From assembly GCA_021838635.1 (NCBI GenBank), contig JAKCDC010000025.1, positions 1 through 37,912 of the forward strand: a stretch of 37,912 bases of DNA, given 5' to 3'. The position numbers and the translations under genes are program-made. The notes below the pieces were generated by a model, which was not told the DNA's origin, did no database searches, and saw only the letters and a list, made by a program, of their open reading frames with translations. The number at the start of each line of letters is the position of its first letter. Position 1 is the first letter of the stretch. Shown here one piece after another: positions 8,571 to 16,908 of this stretch. The DNA is from Pseudomonadota bacterium (GTDB lineage: Bacteria > Pseudomonadota > Gammaproteobacteria > Steroidobacterales > Steroidobacteraceae).

Positions 8571-9872
8571 ATGTACATCGAGCCGTTTCATCTGAAGGAA
8601 CTGCCCTTTCGGCTCAGTCCCGACCCCCAATTCCTGTTCCTCTCCAAACAGCACGCCCGGGCGAAGGCGTACATGGAGTCGACGATCTGGTTCGCCGACG
8701 GTTTTGTGGTGATCACCGGGGAGATCGGGGCGGGCAAGACCACGCTGATCGAGTCATTCCTGCGTGACGTACCGCAGGATGTCGTGGTTGCCCAGATCAA
8801 CCAGACGCAGGTCTCGGCGGTAGACTTCCTGCAGTCCCTGCTCGCCCAGTTCGGCTTCTCGCCCTTCAAGATGAAGAAGAGCGAACTGCTGGTGACGCTG
8901 AACAACTTCCTCATCGAGCAGTACGCCGCCGGCCGGCGCGTGCTGCTGATCGTCGATGAGGCGCAGAATCTCTCCCAGCGCGTGCTCGAGGAGATCCGCA
9001 TGCTCTCGGGAGTCGAGACCACCAAGGAGAAGGTGCTGCGCATCATTCTCGCCGGTCAGCCGGAGCTGAACGCCAAGCTCGACGCCCCGGAGCTGGTGCA
9101 GTTGAACCAGCGGGTGCGGCTGCGCTTTCACCTCTCAGCGCTCTCTGCAGACGAGACCGCCGAGTACATCCGCCACCGCCTCGCCATCGCCGGCGGCGCG
9201 GACCGGCAGATCTTCGCCCCCGATACCTTCGCCGAGATTCACCGCTACAGCGGCGGGGTGCCGCGCCTGATCAACACGCTGTGTGATACGGCCATGATGG
9301 CTGCCTACAGCGACGATCGCGACCACGTCACGGCCGCGGACATCGCCAGCGCGGTGGGTGAGCTGCAGTGGGTGGAGTTCGCTGCGCGCCCCGGTGGCAT
9401 GGCGACGACCACCTCCATCCGTCAGCGGGTGCGGCACGACGTCGCCATGCCGCCGCTGGCGCGGCTGCAGGTGCTCGACGGCAGCCACACGCAGCAGGAG
9501 ATCCCGCTGCGGCCCGGCCGCATCATCATCGGACGCACCCCGGACAACGACGTGCAGATCGACAGCCGCTTCATCAGCCGCCATCACTGCCAGATCAGCA
9601 CGACCCACCAGGCCTGCATCATCGAGGATCTCAACAGCACCAACGGACTGTACGTGCGCTCGCTGCGCGTGCACCGGCATTACCTGCGCGACGGAGACGT
9701 GGTGCTGATCGGCAAGCACGAGCTGATTTATCTCGATGAGCGCATGCCGCATGCACGCGCCAACCTGAACGACACCCTGCCCGGGATCCCCTCGCTCGGC
9801 CACGACGACGACACGCTCGCCGGGGAAGATCTGCCGCTGGAGATTCCGACCGTCTCCCCGCGCACGCAGTGA
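8571..9872 (+). CDS. AAA ATPase of the ExeA/GspA type with a C-terminal FHA domain
   Basis: This 433-aa protein begins MYIEPFHLKELPFRLSPDPQ, the standard opening of ExeA/GspA-like ATPases. Walker A is GEIGAGKT (residues 50-57), Walker B is LLIVDEAQNL (about 125-134), and AGQPEL (about 161-166) follows as sensor 1. Residues about 296-390 form an FHA phosphothreonine-binding domain with the core residues GR (321-322), SRHH (336-339) and NSTNG (355-359). ExeA of Aeromonas uses a peptidoglycan-binding C-terminus to help assemble the type II secretin; this protein has FHA instead and no obvious membrane segment. Its role is therefore more likely an ATP-driven switch read out through phosphorylation. 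It follows purK by 11 bp and is convergent with plsB, with a 10-bp gap. Confidence 0.88.
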   Translation: MYIEPFHLKELPFRLSPDPQFLFLSKQHARAKAYMESTIWFADGFVVITGEIGAGKTTLIESFLRDVPQDVVVAQINQTQVSAVDFLQSLLAQFGFSPFKMKKSELLVTLNNFLIEQYAAGRRVLLIVDEAQNLSQRVLEEIRMLSGVETTKEKVLRIILAGQPELNAKLDAPELVQLNQRVRLRFHLSALSADETAEYIRHRLAIAGGADRQIFAPDTFAEIHRYSGGVPRLINTLCDTAMMAAYSDDRDHVTAADIASAVGELQWVEFAARPGGMATTTSIRQRVRHDVAMPPLARLQVLDGSHTQQEIPLRPGRIIIGRTPDNDVQIDSRFISRHHCQISTTHQACIIEDLNSTNGLYVRSLRVHRHYLRDGDVVLIGKHELIYLDERMPHARANLNDTLPGIPSLGHDDDTLAGEDLPLEIPTVSPRTQ

Positions 9873-9882
9873 GAGACACGCC

Positions 9883-12309
9883 TCAGGCGTGCGTCACCTG
9901 CAGGATGCTGTGGCGGATCTGCTCGCTCAGCACGAACTGCGCATCAGCAGCGACGTGCATCAGCACCTCGTCGAACTCAAGCATCCCGGGGCGGTTGACG
10001 CGCACCACGGCGCGCTGGCGCAGCAGATCGATGAAGTTCGCAAACAGCGGCCGATCAAAGAACTCCGGGGAGTTCAGCCCGTACAGCAACGCGATGCGCT
10101 GCGCGGCGAGCTGACAGCGCTCCTCCAGTGTCGCCTGACTGATCGTCCCGGAGCCGGCCTCGACCAGCAGGGCGATCGCGAGGTAGTAGCGCTCGATGGT
10201 CTGCAGCGTCGCCTGGGCCAGGATCGACAGCTGCATCGCCTGGGCGCTCGAGGGCGGCGGGCGGCGCCACAACGCCCCATGCGCATCGCGCTCGATCAGC
10301 CCATGGCGCGCAAACTCCCCGAGCATCGTCTCGACGACCGCCGGCAACTCCGCCTCGCTCCAGCGCAGGAACAGTTCCGCGGCGATGTACGGATAAATGC
10401 GCCCGGCGAGGCGCAGGATATCCTCATGCGGCACCGCGGCGTTGCTGAGGAACACGCACGCGATCAGCGACGGCAGCGCGAACAGATGCAGAACATTGTT
10501 GCGGAAATACGCCGCGAGCACCGCGCTCTCATCGCTCATGCGCAGCACATCACCGGACGGATAGGCGAGGCGCTCGAGTGTCCTCAGCGACTCCCCGTAG
10601 GCGACCGTCTGGGCCCCGGTGAGGTCGGTCACCGTCACCCGCTCACTGTATGGACAGCCGGCGAGCAGGGCGCGGTACAGATCGATCTGCCGCGCCAGGT
10701 CTGCCTCCGGCAGCGCCTGGCGCGGCATGGCGAGCAGCACCATCGCGAGCAGATTCACCGGTGTGACCGCCGCCGCCGCGTTGATGTTGCACATGATGCG
10801 CCCGGCGAGCTCATCGACCGCAGAGCTCACCCAGGCGGCGCGCGTGGCCTCGTCGAAGGATTGCTCGCGCCAGGGTCCGTGCCGATCGAGGATCGTATCG
10901 AGGGCGATCGGCTCGCCGAGATTCACATGCACCCGGCCGAAGCGCTCGCGGAGCCGGCCCAGGGAGCGCACCAGCCCGCGCACGCTCTCCTTCTCCTTCG
11001 GTTTGCCGGAGAGCTCCCCGATGTAGGTCGCCCCCTCGATGATGCGCTCGTAGCCGAAGTACACCGGCACGAACACCACGGGTCGAACCGGGTCGCGCAG
11101 GAAGCTGCGCACCGTCATCGAGAGCATCCCGGTCTTCGGCTGCAGCAGCCGCCCGGTGCGACTGCGCCCGCCTTCGATGAAGTACTCGATCGAGTGCCCG
11201 CGCGCCATGATGGCGGCGAGATACTTCATGAACACCACGGTGTAGAGCGCGTTGCCGCCAAAGCGGCGGCGGATGAAGAACGCCCCGCCCATGCGCAGGA
11301 ACCGTCCGACGATCGGCAGGTTGAGATTGATGCCGGCGGCGATGTGCGGTGGCGCATAGCCGTTGACGTAGATGACGTAGGACAGCAGCATGTAGTCCAT
11401 GTGACTGCGGTGGCAGGGCACGTAGACGATCTCGTTGCCCTGCGCGGCACGCTCGAGCGTCTCGAGGTGGCCGACCGCCACGCCGTCGTACAGCCGGTTC
11501 CACAGCCAAGTCAGCACCCGCTCGAGGAAGCGGACGAAGGCATGGGAGTAATTGGCCGCGATCTCATGGGCATAACCGGCCGCCTCACGCAGCGCCGCGC
11601 GCCGGGTGAGCTTCTTCTCGCGCATCAGCTGCACCGCGGCGTTGCGGACCGCGCTGGTCCGCAGCACCCGAGTAACCACCACGCGTCGGTGCGATAGGTC
11701 CGGTCCGATCCGGGCCGCGCGCCGCTGCACGTACAGCGCGCGCAGCGAGCGGGTCACGCGTCGCCCGTGCATCGCCAGCCCGCGCTCATCGCCCACCAGG
11801 CTGCGCAGGGAAATCGGCTCCTCGAACTCCAGCAGCGCGTTGCGGCCGTTGAACAACACCTGCAGAGACTTGCGCACCCGGCTGGTGAGCGCCCAGTTCT
11901 CCACCAGCAGCAAGCGGAACCACGACTGCTCGCGCTGCGGCGCGCGCCCCCAGTAGACCGCGACCGGCACCAGCTCCACATCGGTCTGAGGATCGGCATC
12001 GAGCGCCTGCAGAAGCTGTTCGATCTGTGGCGGCGGACGCCGATCGAGCCGCTCATTCCAGACCCCGCGCAGGCGCGTCAGATAGAAAAACGAGCGCAGC
12101 TCGCTGCGCCGGTGCAGCAGGCGCTTGCGCGGACGGGGCAGGTGCATCCGCTCGCACACGCTCTGCAGCACGGCCAGATCGATACCGCTGTGCCGCTCGA
12201 GCACATAACAGACCGGCTTGGAGCGCTCCCGCAGGCGTGCCGCAGCGTCCTCCGGCAAGACCCGGCAGCGCACCCACAGCGCGGCCACTCGATGCAAGAA
12301 CCAGTTCAT
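9883..12309 (-). CDS. plsB: Glycerol-3-phosphate 1-O-acyltransferase PlsB
   Basis: This 808-aa inner-membrane-associated enzyme acylates sn-glycerol 3-phosphate at position 1, the first step of phospholipid synthesis. The catalytic HX4D box is HRSHMD (H300, D305) in VPCHRSHMDYMLL. Block III is seen as FIEGGRSRTGRLLQPKTGML and block IV as VFVPVYFGYERIIEG. Length matches the E. coli-type enzyme. The ATG at 12309 starts MNWFLHR. The 3' end meets the AAA-FHA gene tail to tail; a 6-bp hairpin (9877-9882 with 9886-9891) spans the junction but has no T tract. Confidence 0.96.
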   Translation of the reverse strand: MNWFLHRVAALWVRCRVLPEDAAARLRERSKPVCYVLERHSGIDLAVLQSVCERMHLPRPRKRLLHRRSELRSFFYLTRLRGVWNERLDRRPPPQIEQLLQALDADPQTDVELVPVAVYWGRAPQREQSWFRLLLVENWALTSRVRKSLQVLFNGRNALLEFEEPISLRSLVGDERGLAMHGRRVTRSLRALYVQRRAARIGPDLSHRRVVVTRVLRTSAVRNAAVQLMREKKLTRRAALREAAGYAHEIAANYSHAFVRFLERVLTWLWNRLYDGVAVGHLETLERAAQGNEIVYVPCHRSHMDYMLLSYVIYVNGYAPPHIAAGINLNLPIVGRFLRMGGAFFIRRRFGGNALYTVVFMKYLAAIMARGHSIEYFIEGGRSRTGRLLQPKTGMLSMTVRSFLRDPVRPVVFVPVYFGYERIIEGATYIGELSGKPKEKESVRGLVRSLGRLRERFGRVHVNLGEPIALDTILDRHGPWREQSFDEATRAAWVSSAVDELAGRIMCNINAAAAVTPVNLLAMVLLAMPRQALPEADLARQIDLYRALLAGCPYSERVTVTDLTGAQTVAYGESLRTLERLAYPSGDVLRMSDESAVLAAYFRNNVLHLFALPSLIACVFLSNAAVPHEDILRLAGRIYPYIAAELFLRWSEAELPAVVETMLGEFARHGLIERDAHGALWRRPPPSSAQAMQLSILAQATLQTIERYYLAIALLVEAGSGTISQATLEERCQLAAQRIALLYGLNSPEFFDRPLFANFIDLLRQRAVVRVNRPGMLEFDEVLMHVAADAQFVLSEQIRHSILQVTHA

Positions 12310-12369
12310 GCCGTCGTCCCGCCCGCTGTCCGCCGCGGCGAATTCCCCCGTCCGCTCATGCCGCCGGAC

Positions 12370-12948
12370 TCAGTCGCAGGAGAGCGTGGGCAGATCGAGC
12401 GCTATGAGAAAATACTCGAACAGATTCTGGATCACACGGATCTGGCTGTGCAGATTGTGGTCGCTGTCGAGCAGATGCAGCGCGGCGCGGCAGCTCTGTG
12501 CGAACCGCACGCTGTGCTCGTACGGCACCACCTCGTCGCGCCAGCCGTGCACCACGGCGGCCGGGCAATCGACAATACCCGCGCGCAGCGGCGGCAGCTG
12601 CTCAAAGTACAGCGCTGGAGCCATCAGGAAGATCCCCCGCGCGTGCAGCACCGAGGCGCTCGCGACGGTGACGTAACCCCCCAGGCTCGAGCCGACCAGC
12701 ACCAAGTCCCCGCTCAGCTCCTTGCAGTACTCGGCGAGCCGCGCAATCCGTTCGCGCGGCGCATCAATGCCGCGGTAGTCGACCGAGTGCGCCTCGTAGC
12801 CTTCGCTGCGCACCACTTCGGCGAGCGCCGTGATCTTGCGGCCCCACGGGCCGCTCGCCTGGCCGTGCGAGAAGACCACGTGCCGCTGCAATGCGGCCTC
12901 GGCGGGCGCGCCGGAGCGCTCCCCCTGGAAAGGCGCCTCTTCAGTCAT
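12370..12948 (-). CDS. Small alpha/beta hydrolase
   Basis: This 192-aa protein has a compact alpha/beta-hydrolase fold: an oxyanion-side VVFSHGQASGPWG near residue 25, the nucleophile elbow GSSLGG (Ser88), an acid in HGWRDEVVP (Asp138) and the catalytic His in DSDHNL (His164). The length and the short DSDHNLHS ending resemble the YqiA-like or dienelactone-hydrolase-like esterases. The substrate is not inferable. It lies 60 bp upstream of plsB and 52 bp downstream of the sheath-like gene, all on the same strand. Confidence 0.85.
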   Translation of the reverse strand: MTEEAPFQGERSGAPAEAALQRHVVFSHGQASGPWGRKITALAEVVRSEGYEAHSVDYRGIDAPRERIARLAEYCKELSGDLVLVGSSLGGYVTVASASVLHARGIFLMAPALYFEQLPPLRAGIVDCPAAVVHGWRDEVVPYEHSVRFAQSCRAALHLLDSDHNLHSQIRVIQNLFEYFLIALDLPTLSCD

Positions 12949-13000
12949 CTAGCAATGATGCCGTCAAACGCAGCGCCTGGCCATAGGCGGCAGGCCGCAC

Positions 13001-14584
13001 TCAGTGACGAAGCGCAAACTCCGCCGGACTGCCGCCGCTCGGGCGCATCGCCAGCCGATTGACCGACACCGGACGGGTGCGACTGGCCTCCTGCTGGTGG
13101 CTGACCAGCCAGGTGTCGAACTCCCCGGGCCGGCGCGCCGCGATGCCAAAGAGCAGGTTGACCGCACCGGCGGCGATCGACTGCGCCGGATTGATGCGCT
13201 CATCGCACAGCACGAAATAGCGCTCATCGCGCGAGTCACCGGCGAATGCCCCCTCGTCGGCGAGCCGCGCGAGGTAGGCATCGACCAGCGAGCAGCCACG
13301 CGCCCAGGTGGCCGGATCGTTCTGCTCGAAGAGCATCCAGCGCGTGCCGCGCTCGACGCTCGCCGCGATGCGCAGCACCAGGCGCCGCGCGTTAAGGTAC
13401 GACCAGTCGGGCGAACCGCCCGCAGCGGCCGCCAGGGTGCGCGCGCTGAGCGCGGCCGCGCCGGCGCGGCTCGCCGCGAAGGTGTTGATACCCACGAGCG
13501 CCAAGCGCAGCCGCTGCGCCGCGGAGATCTCGAGCGCCGGCTGCAGCCCGGCACGCAAAACCAGTTCTTCCTCGGCGCTCGCCGCAAGTCCGCTTTCCTC
13601 GGCCCGCGACAGCAACCCGGCAGCGGCCCCACAGCCGGCGAACGTCTCGACCCGCCCCCGCAGCCGATCGAGCGCGCGCAGACGCGGGTAGTACATCACC
13701 GCGTGATCGCTGCGAAAGGGCCAATTGCGCATCGCCTCGAGCGCCGTCGGCGGGCTGTCCCAGGCGGCCGGCGGGTCGACGATGAGCAGCGCGTGACGCT
13801 CCCGGCACAGACGGGTGGCCACGAGCAGCGTGCCGAGGCCGACGTCCTGTTCGCGGCCGAGCGGCGGGACACAGAGAAAATCAAAGTGCTCATCGCTCAG
13901 CGCGAACAAACCCGTACGCTCCGCAGCCGAGCCGATCAGGTCGTAATCGGTGAGCGGCGCACCGTCGTCCCCGTCGCTGTTCGAGCCGACATAGCCGATG
14001 CCGATCCCGCCGAATCCGGGCGCGGAACGCTCCGGACGCTGCGCCGGCAGCGGCGGGATGACCCGCACCAGCTGCGAATGCAGCAGCACCCCGGTGATGC
14101 ATCGCTCAGCGCTGCTCTCTACCGACACGCGGCGGAAGATTTCCTGATCCTCGACGCGCTCGGACCCGGCGGCGCGCGTGCGCTGCACCACCAGGTTGAA
14201 CAGCGCCTCGCCATCGGCAATACCGTCGTAATCGACCGAGGCGCGCAAATACTCGCGCGAGCCGGGCTGCAGACCGGCAAGGCGCAGCGGCTGGGCACCG
14301 GCCGGCAGTGTGAGCGTCGGGGCGCGCGCACCGTTGGCCACCCGGACCACGAGCGCACGGCTGGCGCCGCTGGCGAAGAACTGCTCGATGGCATAGGCGA
14401 GCGTCGAGGGCTGCCACAGCCCGCCGAAGATCCGTTGGAATTCCGCGAAACTGGCGATCGGCACCGCACGGTTCAGCGGCCCCTTCAACGTACGGCCGAT
14501 GAACGCGGTGACGGGCTGGCGATGGGCCACCGCCGGCGCTGCATCACTGACCTGGAGGGAAAGGCCCGGACCGCCTTCTACCAC
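13001..14584 (-). CDS. Contractile tail-sheath-like protein (orphan)
   Basis: The 527-aa product matches phage/R-pyocin tail-sheath proteins. Near the N-terminus VTAFIGRTLKGPLN, then FAEFQRIFGGLW and LAYAIEQFFASGASRALVVRV, are the typical sheath opening. The C-terminal region has SPDWSYLNARRLVLRIAASV, MLFEQNDPATWARG and a closing VNRLAM segment, the conserved sheath tail fold. A middle insertion (about 140-260) contains a putative exposed domain. No tube, baseplate, spike or terminase gene is nearby; the neighbours are a hydrolase/plsB and an L,D-transpeptidase. The GTG at 14584 is the first start after an in-frame stop and has GGGGA eight bases upstream. The usual PGVYVEE-type N-terminus is missing or degenerate. 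It could belong to a dispersed contractile apparatus or be a domesticated remnant. Confidence 0.85.
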   Translation of the reverse strand: MVEGGPGLSLQVSDAAPAVAHRQPVTAFIGRTLKGPLNRAVPIASFAEFQRIFGGLWQPSTLAYAIEQFFASGASRALVVRVANGARAPTLTLPAGAQPLRLAGLQPGSREYLRASVDYDGIADGEALFNLVVQRTRAAGSERVEDQEIFRRVSVESSAERCITGVLLHSQLVRVIPPLPAQRPERSAPGFGGIGIGYVGSNSDGDDGAPLTDYDLIGSAAERTGLFALSDEHFDFLCVPPLGREQDVGLGTLLVATRLCRERHALLIVDPPAAWDSPPTALEAMRNWPFRSDHAVMYYPRLRALDRLRGRVETFAGCGAAAGLLSRAEESGLAASAEEELVLRAGLQPALEISAAQRLRLALVGINTFAASRAGAAALSARTLAAAAGGSPDWSYLNARRLVLRIAASVERGTRWMLFEQNDPATWARGCSLVDAYLARLADEGAFAGDSRDERYFVLCDERINPAQSIAAGAVNLLFGIAARRPGEFDTWLVSHQQEASRTRPVSVNRLAMRPSGGSPAEFALRH

Positions 14585-14718
14585 CGATATATCCCCGCGG
14601 CGTTGTTATTGGTCGATCGGCGCGCGGACTCTATCACAGGTACCCGCACGTGCGCGCTGCGGTCCCACCGGACTCATCGTCCGTGGCGGTCCGGGCCGCC
14701 ACGACGGGTAAGCGGGAC

Positions 14719-15951
14719 TCAGGATGCGTGCGCGGTGCGCGCACCGGAGGGGCGCGGATCGACCGACTTATCCTTGCCGCGCTCCTCGCGCTTGTCTTTG
14801 AGGGACGCGTCGTAGCGGGCCATGATTTTATGGAACTCGGCGGTGCTGAGCGGCAGATCACTCTTGCCGTTCCAGGCCGAGCCCTTCGGGACGCGGTTCT
14901 GCACCAGCGTCGCCTGCAGGCCCGAGCCGATCAGGCCGCGGCCGGACACCGGCAGCGGCACCACCTTCGGCGTCGCCACGAGCGCGCGCACACGACTCCA
15001 GTCGATGCGCTCATGCGCACTCGCCAGGCGGTGGATCAAGCGATGCGTCAGCATCCGATCGAGCAGCGTGGCATTGGTCTTCCAGGGCCGCTTGTCATCC
15101 TGCAGCGGACCGTAGGCCTGCATGTACAGCCGTCCATGCTTCCAGCCGAACAGGTACGGCTGATTGACCACCCGCACCTGTGTGCCGTTCGGCACTTGGC
15201 CGAAGAGCTGCTTGATGTCCTCCGGATACAGATGGATGCAGCCGTGGCTGACGCGACGGCCGACGCCGGCGGGCTTATCGGTACCGTGGATCAGGTAGCC
15301 CGCCCAGGCGAGCGGCATCGCATACTGGCCGAGCGGGTTGTTCGGACCGGCCGGCACCACATGCGGCAACGGCACACCCTCGCGGGCATGCTCGGCGAGA
15401 ATCGAGCGCGGCACGATCCAGGCCGGATGCGCGATGTGGGCGACCACGTGGGTCACGCCCGTCGGGGTCGGCCAGCCGAGCCGACCGATTCCGACCGGAT
15501 GGGTGATCACAACCTGCGGCTGTCCGGGCCGGTGCGGCGGAAAGTAGAACAGGCGCATGGCCGCAACATCCACGACGATGCCGACGTGAGGCGCATCGGG
15601 CAGGATGAACTGCGTCGGCACGATCACCGGCGTGCCGACCGGCGCCAGCCACGGGTCGACCTTCGGATTGGCGTGACGGATCGCGTCGTACCCCACGTCG
15701 AACTCGCGTGCGACGTCAGAGAGCACTTGGTGCGGTTTGAGCCGCACGATTTGGACCCGGCCGATCACGTCCTGACCCGGCTTCAGCACGAAGCGCTCGG
15801 TCTGGATGGGGGGCGGCAGGGCGCTCTGGCCTGCCGCGAGCGCCGGGGCGCTGGAGGGCGTGACCGCCGGATGTGCGAAGGCCTTGGCACCGCCAAGCGC
15901 CGCCAGAGGCAGGCAAACGGCACAGATGACGTAGAAGTTGGCGCGTTTCAT
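14719..15951 (-). CDS. Secreted L,D-transpeptidase (YkuD domain)
   Basis: The 410-aa precursor begins with a signal peptide (MKRANFYVICAVCLPLAALG, cleavage probably near AFA-HP). A LysM-like segment follows (residues about 68-112: HQVLSDVAREFDVGYDAIRHANP). The YkuD catalytic domain spans about 122-265, with H222 in HGTDK and the SHGCIHLYPED motif (Cys238). Such enzymes crosslink peptidoglycan through meso-DAP or attach lipoproteins to it in the periplasm. The last 140 or so residues are a basic extension ending KDKREERGKDKSVD, longer than in the ErfK/YbiS group. It lies 134 bp upstream of the sheath-like gene on the same strand. Confidence 0.92.
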   Translation of the reverse strand: MKRANFYVICAVCLPLAALGGAKAFAHPAVTPSSAPALAAGQSALPPPIQTERFVLKPGQDVIGRVQIVRLKPHQVLSDVAREFDVGYDAIRHANPKVDPWLAPVGTPVIVPTQFILPDAPHVGIVVDVAAMRLFYFPPHRPGQPQVVITHPVGIGRLGWPTPTGVTHVVAHIAHPAWIVPRSILAEHAREGVPLPHVVPAGPNNPLGQYAMPLAWAGYLIHGTDKPAGVGRRVSHGCIHLYPEDIKQLFGQVPNGTQVRVVNQPYLFGWKHGRLYMQAYGPLQDDKRPWKTNATLLDRMLTHRLIHRLASAHERIDWSRVRALVATPKVVPLPVSGRGLIGSGLQATLVQNRVPKGSAWNGKSDLPLSTAEFHKIMARYDASLKDKREERGKDKSVDPRPSGARTAHAS

Positions 15952-16001
15952 AGCGTCTTATTATGACATCCCGATCGGCGTTTCGGGGTTTTGCGACAGC
16001 G

Positions 16002-16037
16002 AAAAAAAAGGACCCCGATCCGCGGATCGGATCGGGG
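16002..16037 (-). terminator. Rho-independent terminator after the 68-aa gene
   Basis: Read on the minus strand, a perfect 9-bp stem (16029-16037 with 16013-16021, 7-nt loop) is followed three bases later by eight T residues (complement of 16002-16009). It sits 47 bp past the stop of the small gene at 16084 and upstream of the L,D-transpeptidase. It is the strongest intrinsic terminator in the window and supports that small gene being a real, separate transcript. Confidence 0.85.
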
Positions 16038-16083
16038 CGAGGTGGCGGATGAGCTTCCAAAGGCTCTTCCGACCAGGGGGACT

Positions 16084-16290
16084 TCAGTGCAGACGCGCCC
16101 AGTGCAGGATCCGGATGTCCTCGGACGCCAGGTTGAAATTCACGGCCAGCAGCGAACGCAGTTCGCCGAGTTCGCGCCGATCGCGCAGCGGTTCGAGCAA
16201 TTCCACCACGCCGCTCCATTCATGCGTCATCGGGCTTTCAGGCGCGACGCCGCCGCCGGTGAGGAAGTGCGTGTAATATTTTACGGCCAC
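16084..16290 (-). CDS. Small conserved-looking protein of unknown function (68 aa)
   Basis: The 68-aa product starts MAVKYYTHFLTGGG and ends ASEDIRILHWARLH. It has no signal peptide or membrane segment and appears to be a compact soluble protein with a helical middle (VVELLEPLRDRRELGELRS). I do not recognise the family. It starts at a GTG with an AGG about ten bases upstream, is divergent from greB, and is followed by a strong intrinsic terminator, which argues that it is expressed on its own. Confidence 0.6.
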   Translation of the reverse strand: MAVKYYTHFLTGGGVAPESPMTHEWSGVVELLEPLRDRRELGELRSLLAVNFNLASEDIRILHWARLH

Positions 16291-16398
16291 GATCGAAGCC
16301 TAACGCCCCGACCGTCGCTCGGACCGTGATGCCGTGCGCAGATTGTCGCGATTCGGCGACCGCGGCCGCAGGCGGCGCCGGCAGGGACCCCGCACACC

Positions 16399-16902
<504 letters not shown>

Positions 16903-16908
16903 GGGGGC

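Noticed and set aside
9877-9891. Hairpin at the tail-to-tail junction of the AAA-FHA gene and plsB as a bidirectional terminator
   Set aside because: The stem is 6 bp and there is no T tract on either strand.
9889-11697. Long plus-strand open frame opposite plsB
   Set aside because: It is the antisense shadow of plsB in GC-rich DNA; the protein is low-complexity (His/Arg/Gln-rich) and unlike any family.
14585-14718. Missing N-terminal part of the sheath gene restored by a frameshift
   Set aside because: An upstream frame reads NNAAGIYRW and then stops, weakly like the sheath opening, but it is too short to prove a frameshift; the GTG at 14584 has a good ribosome-binding site.
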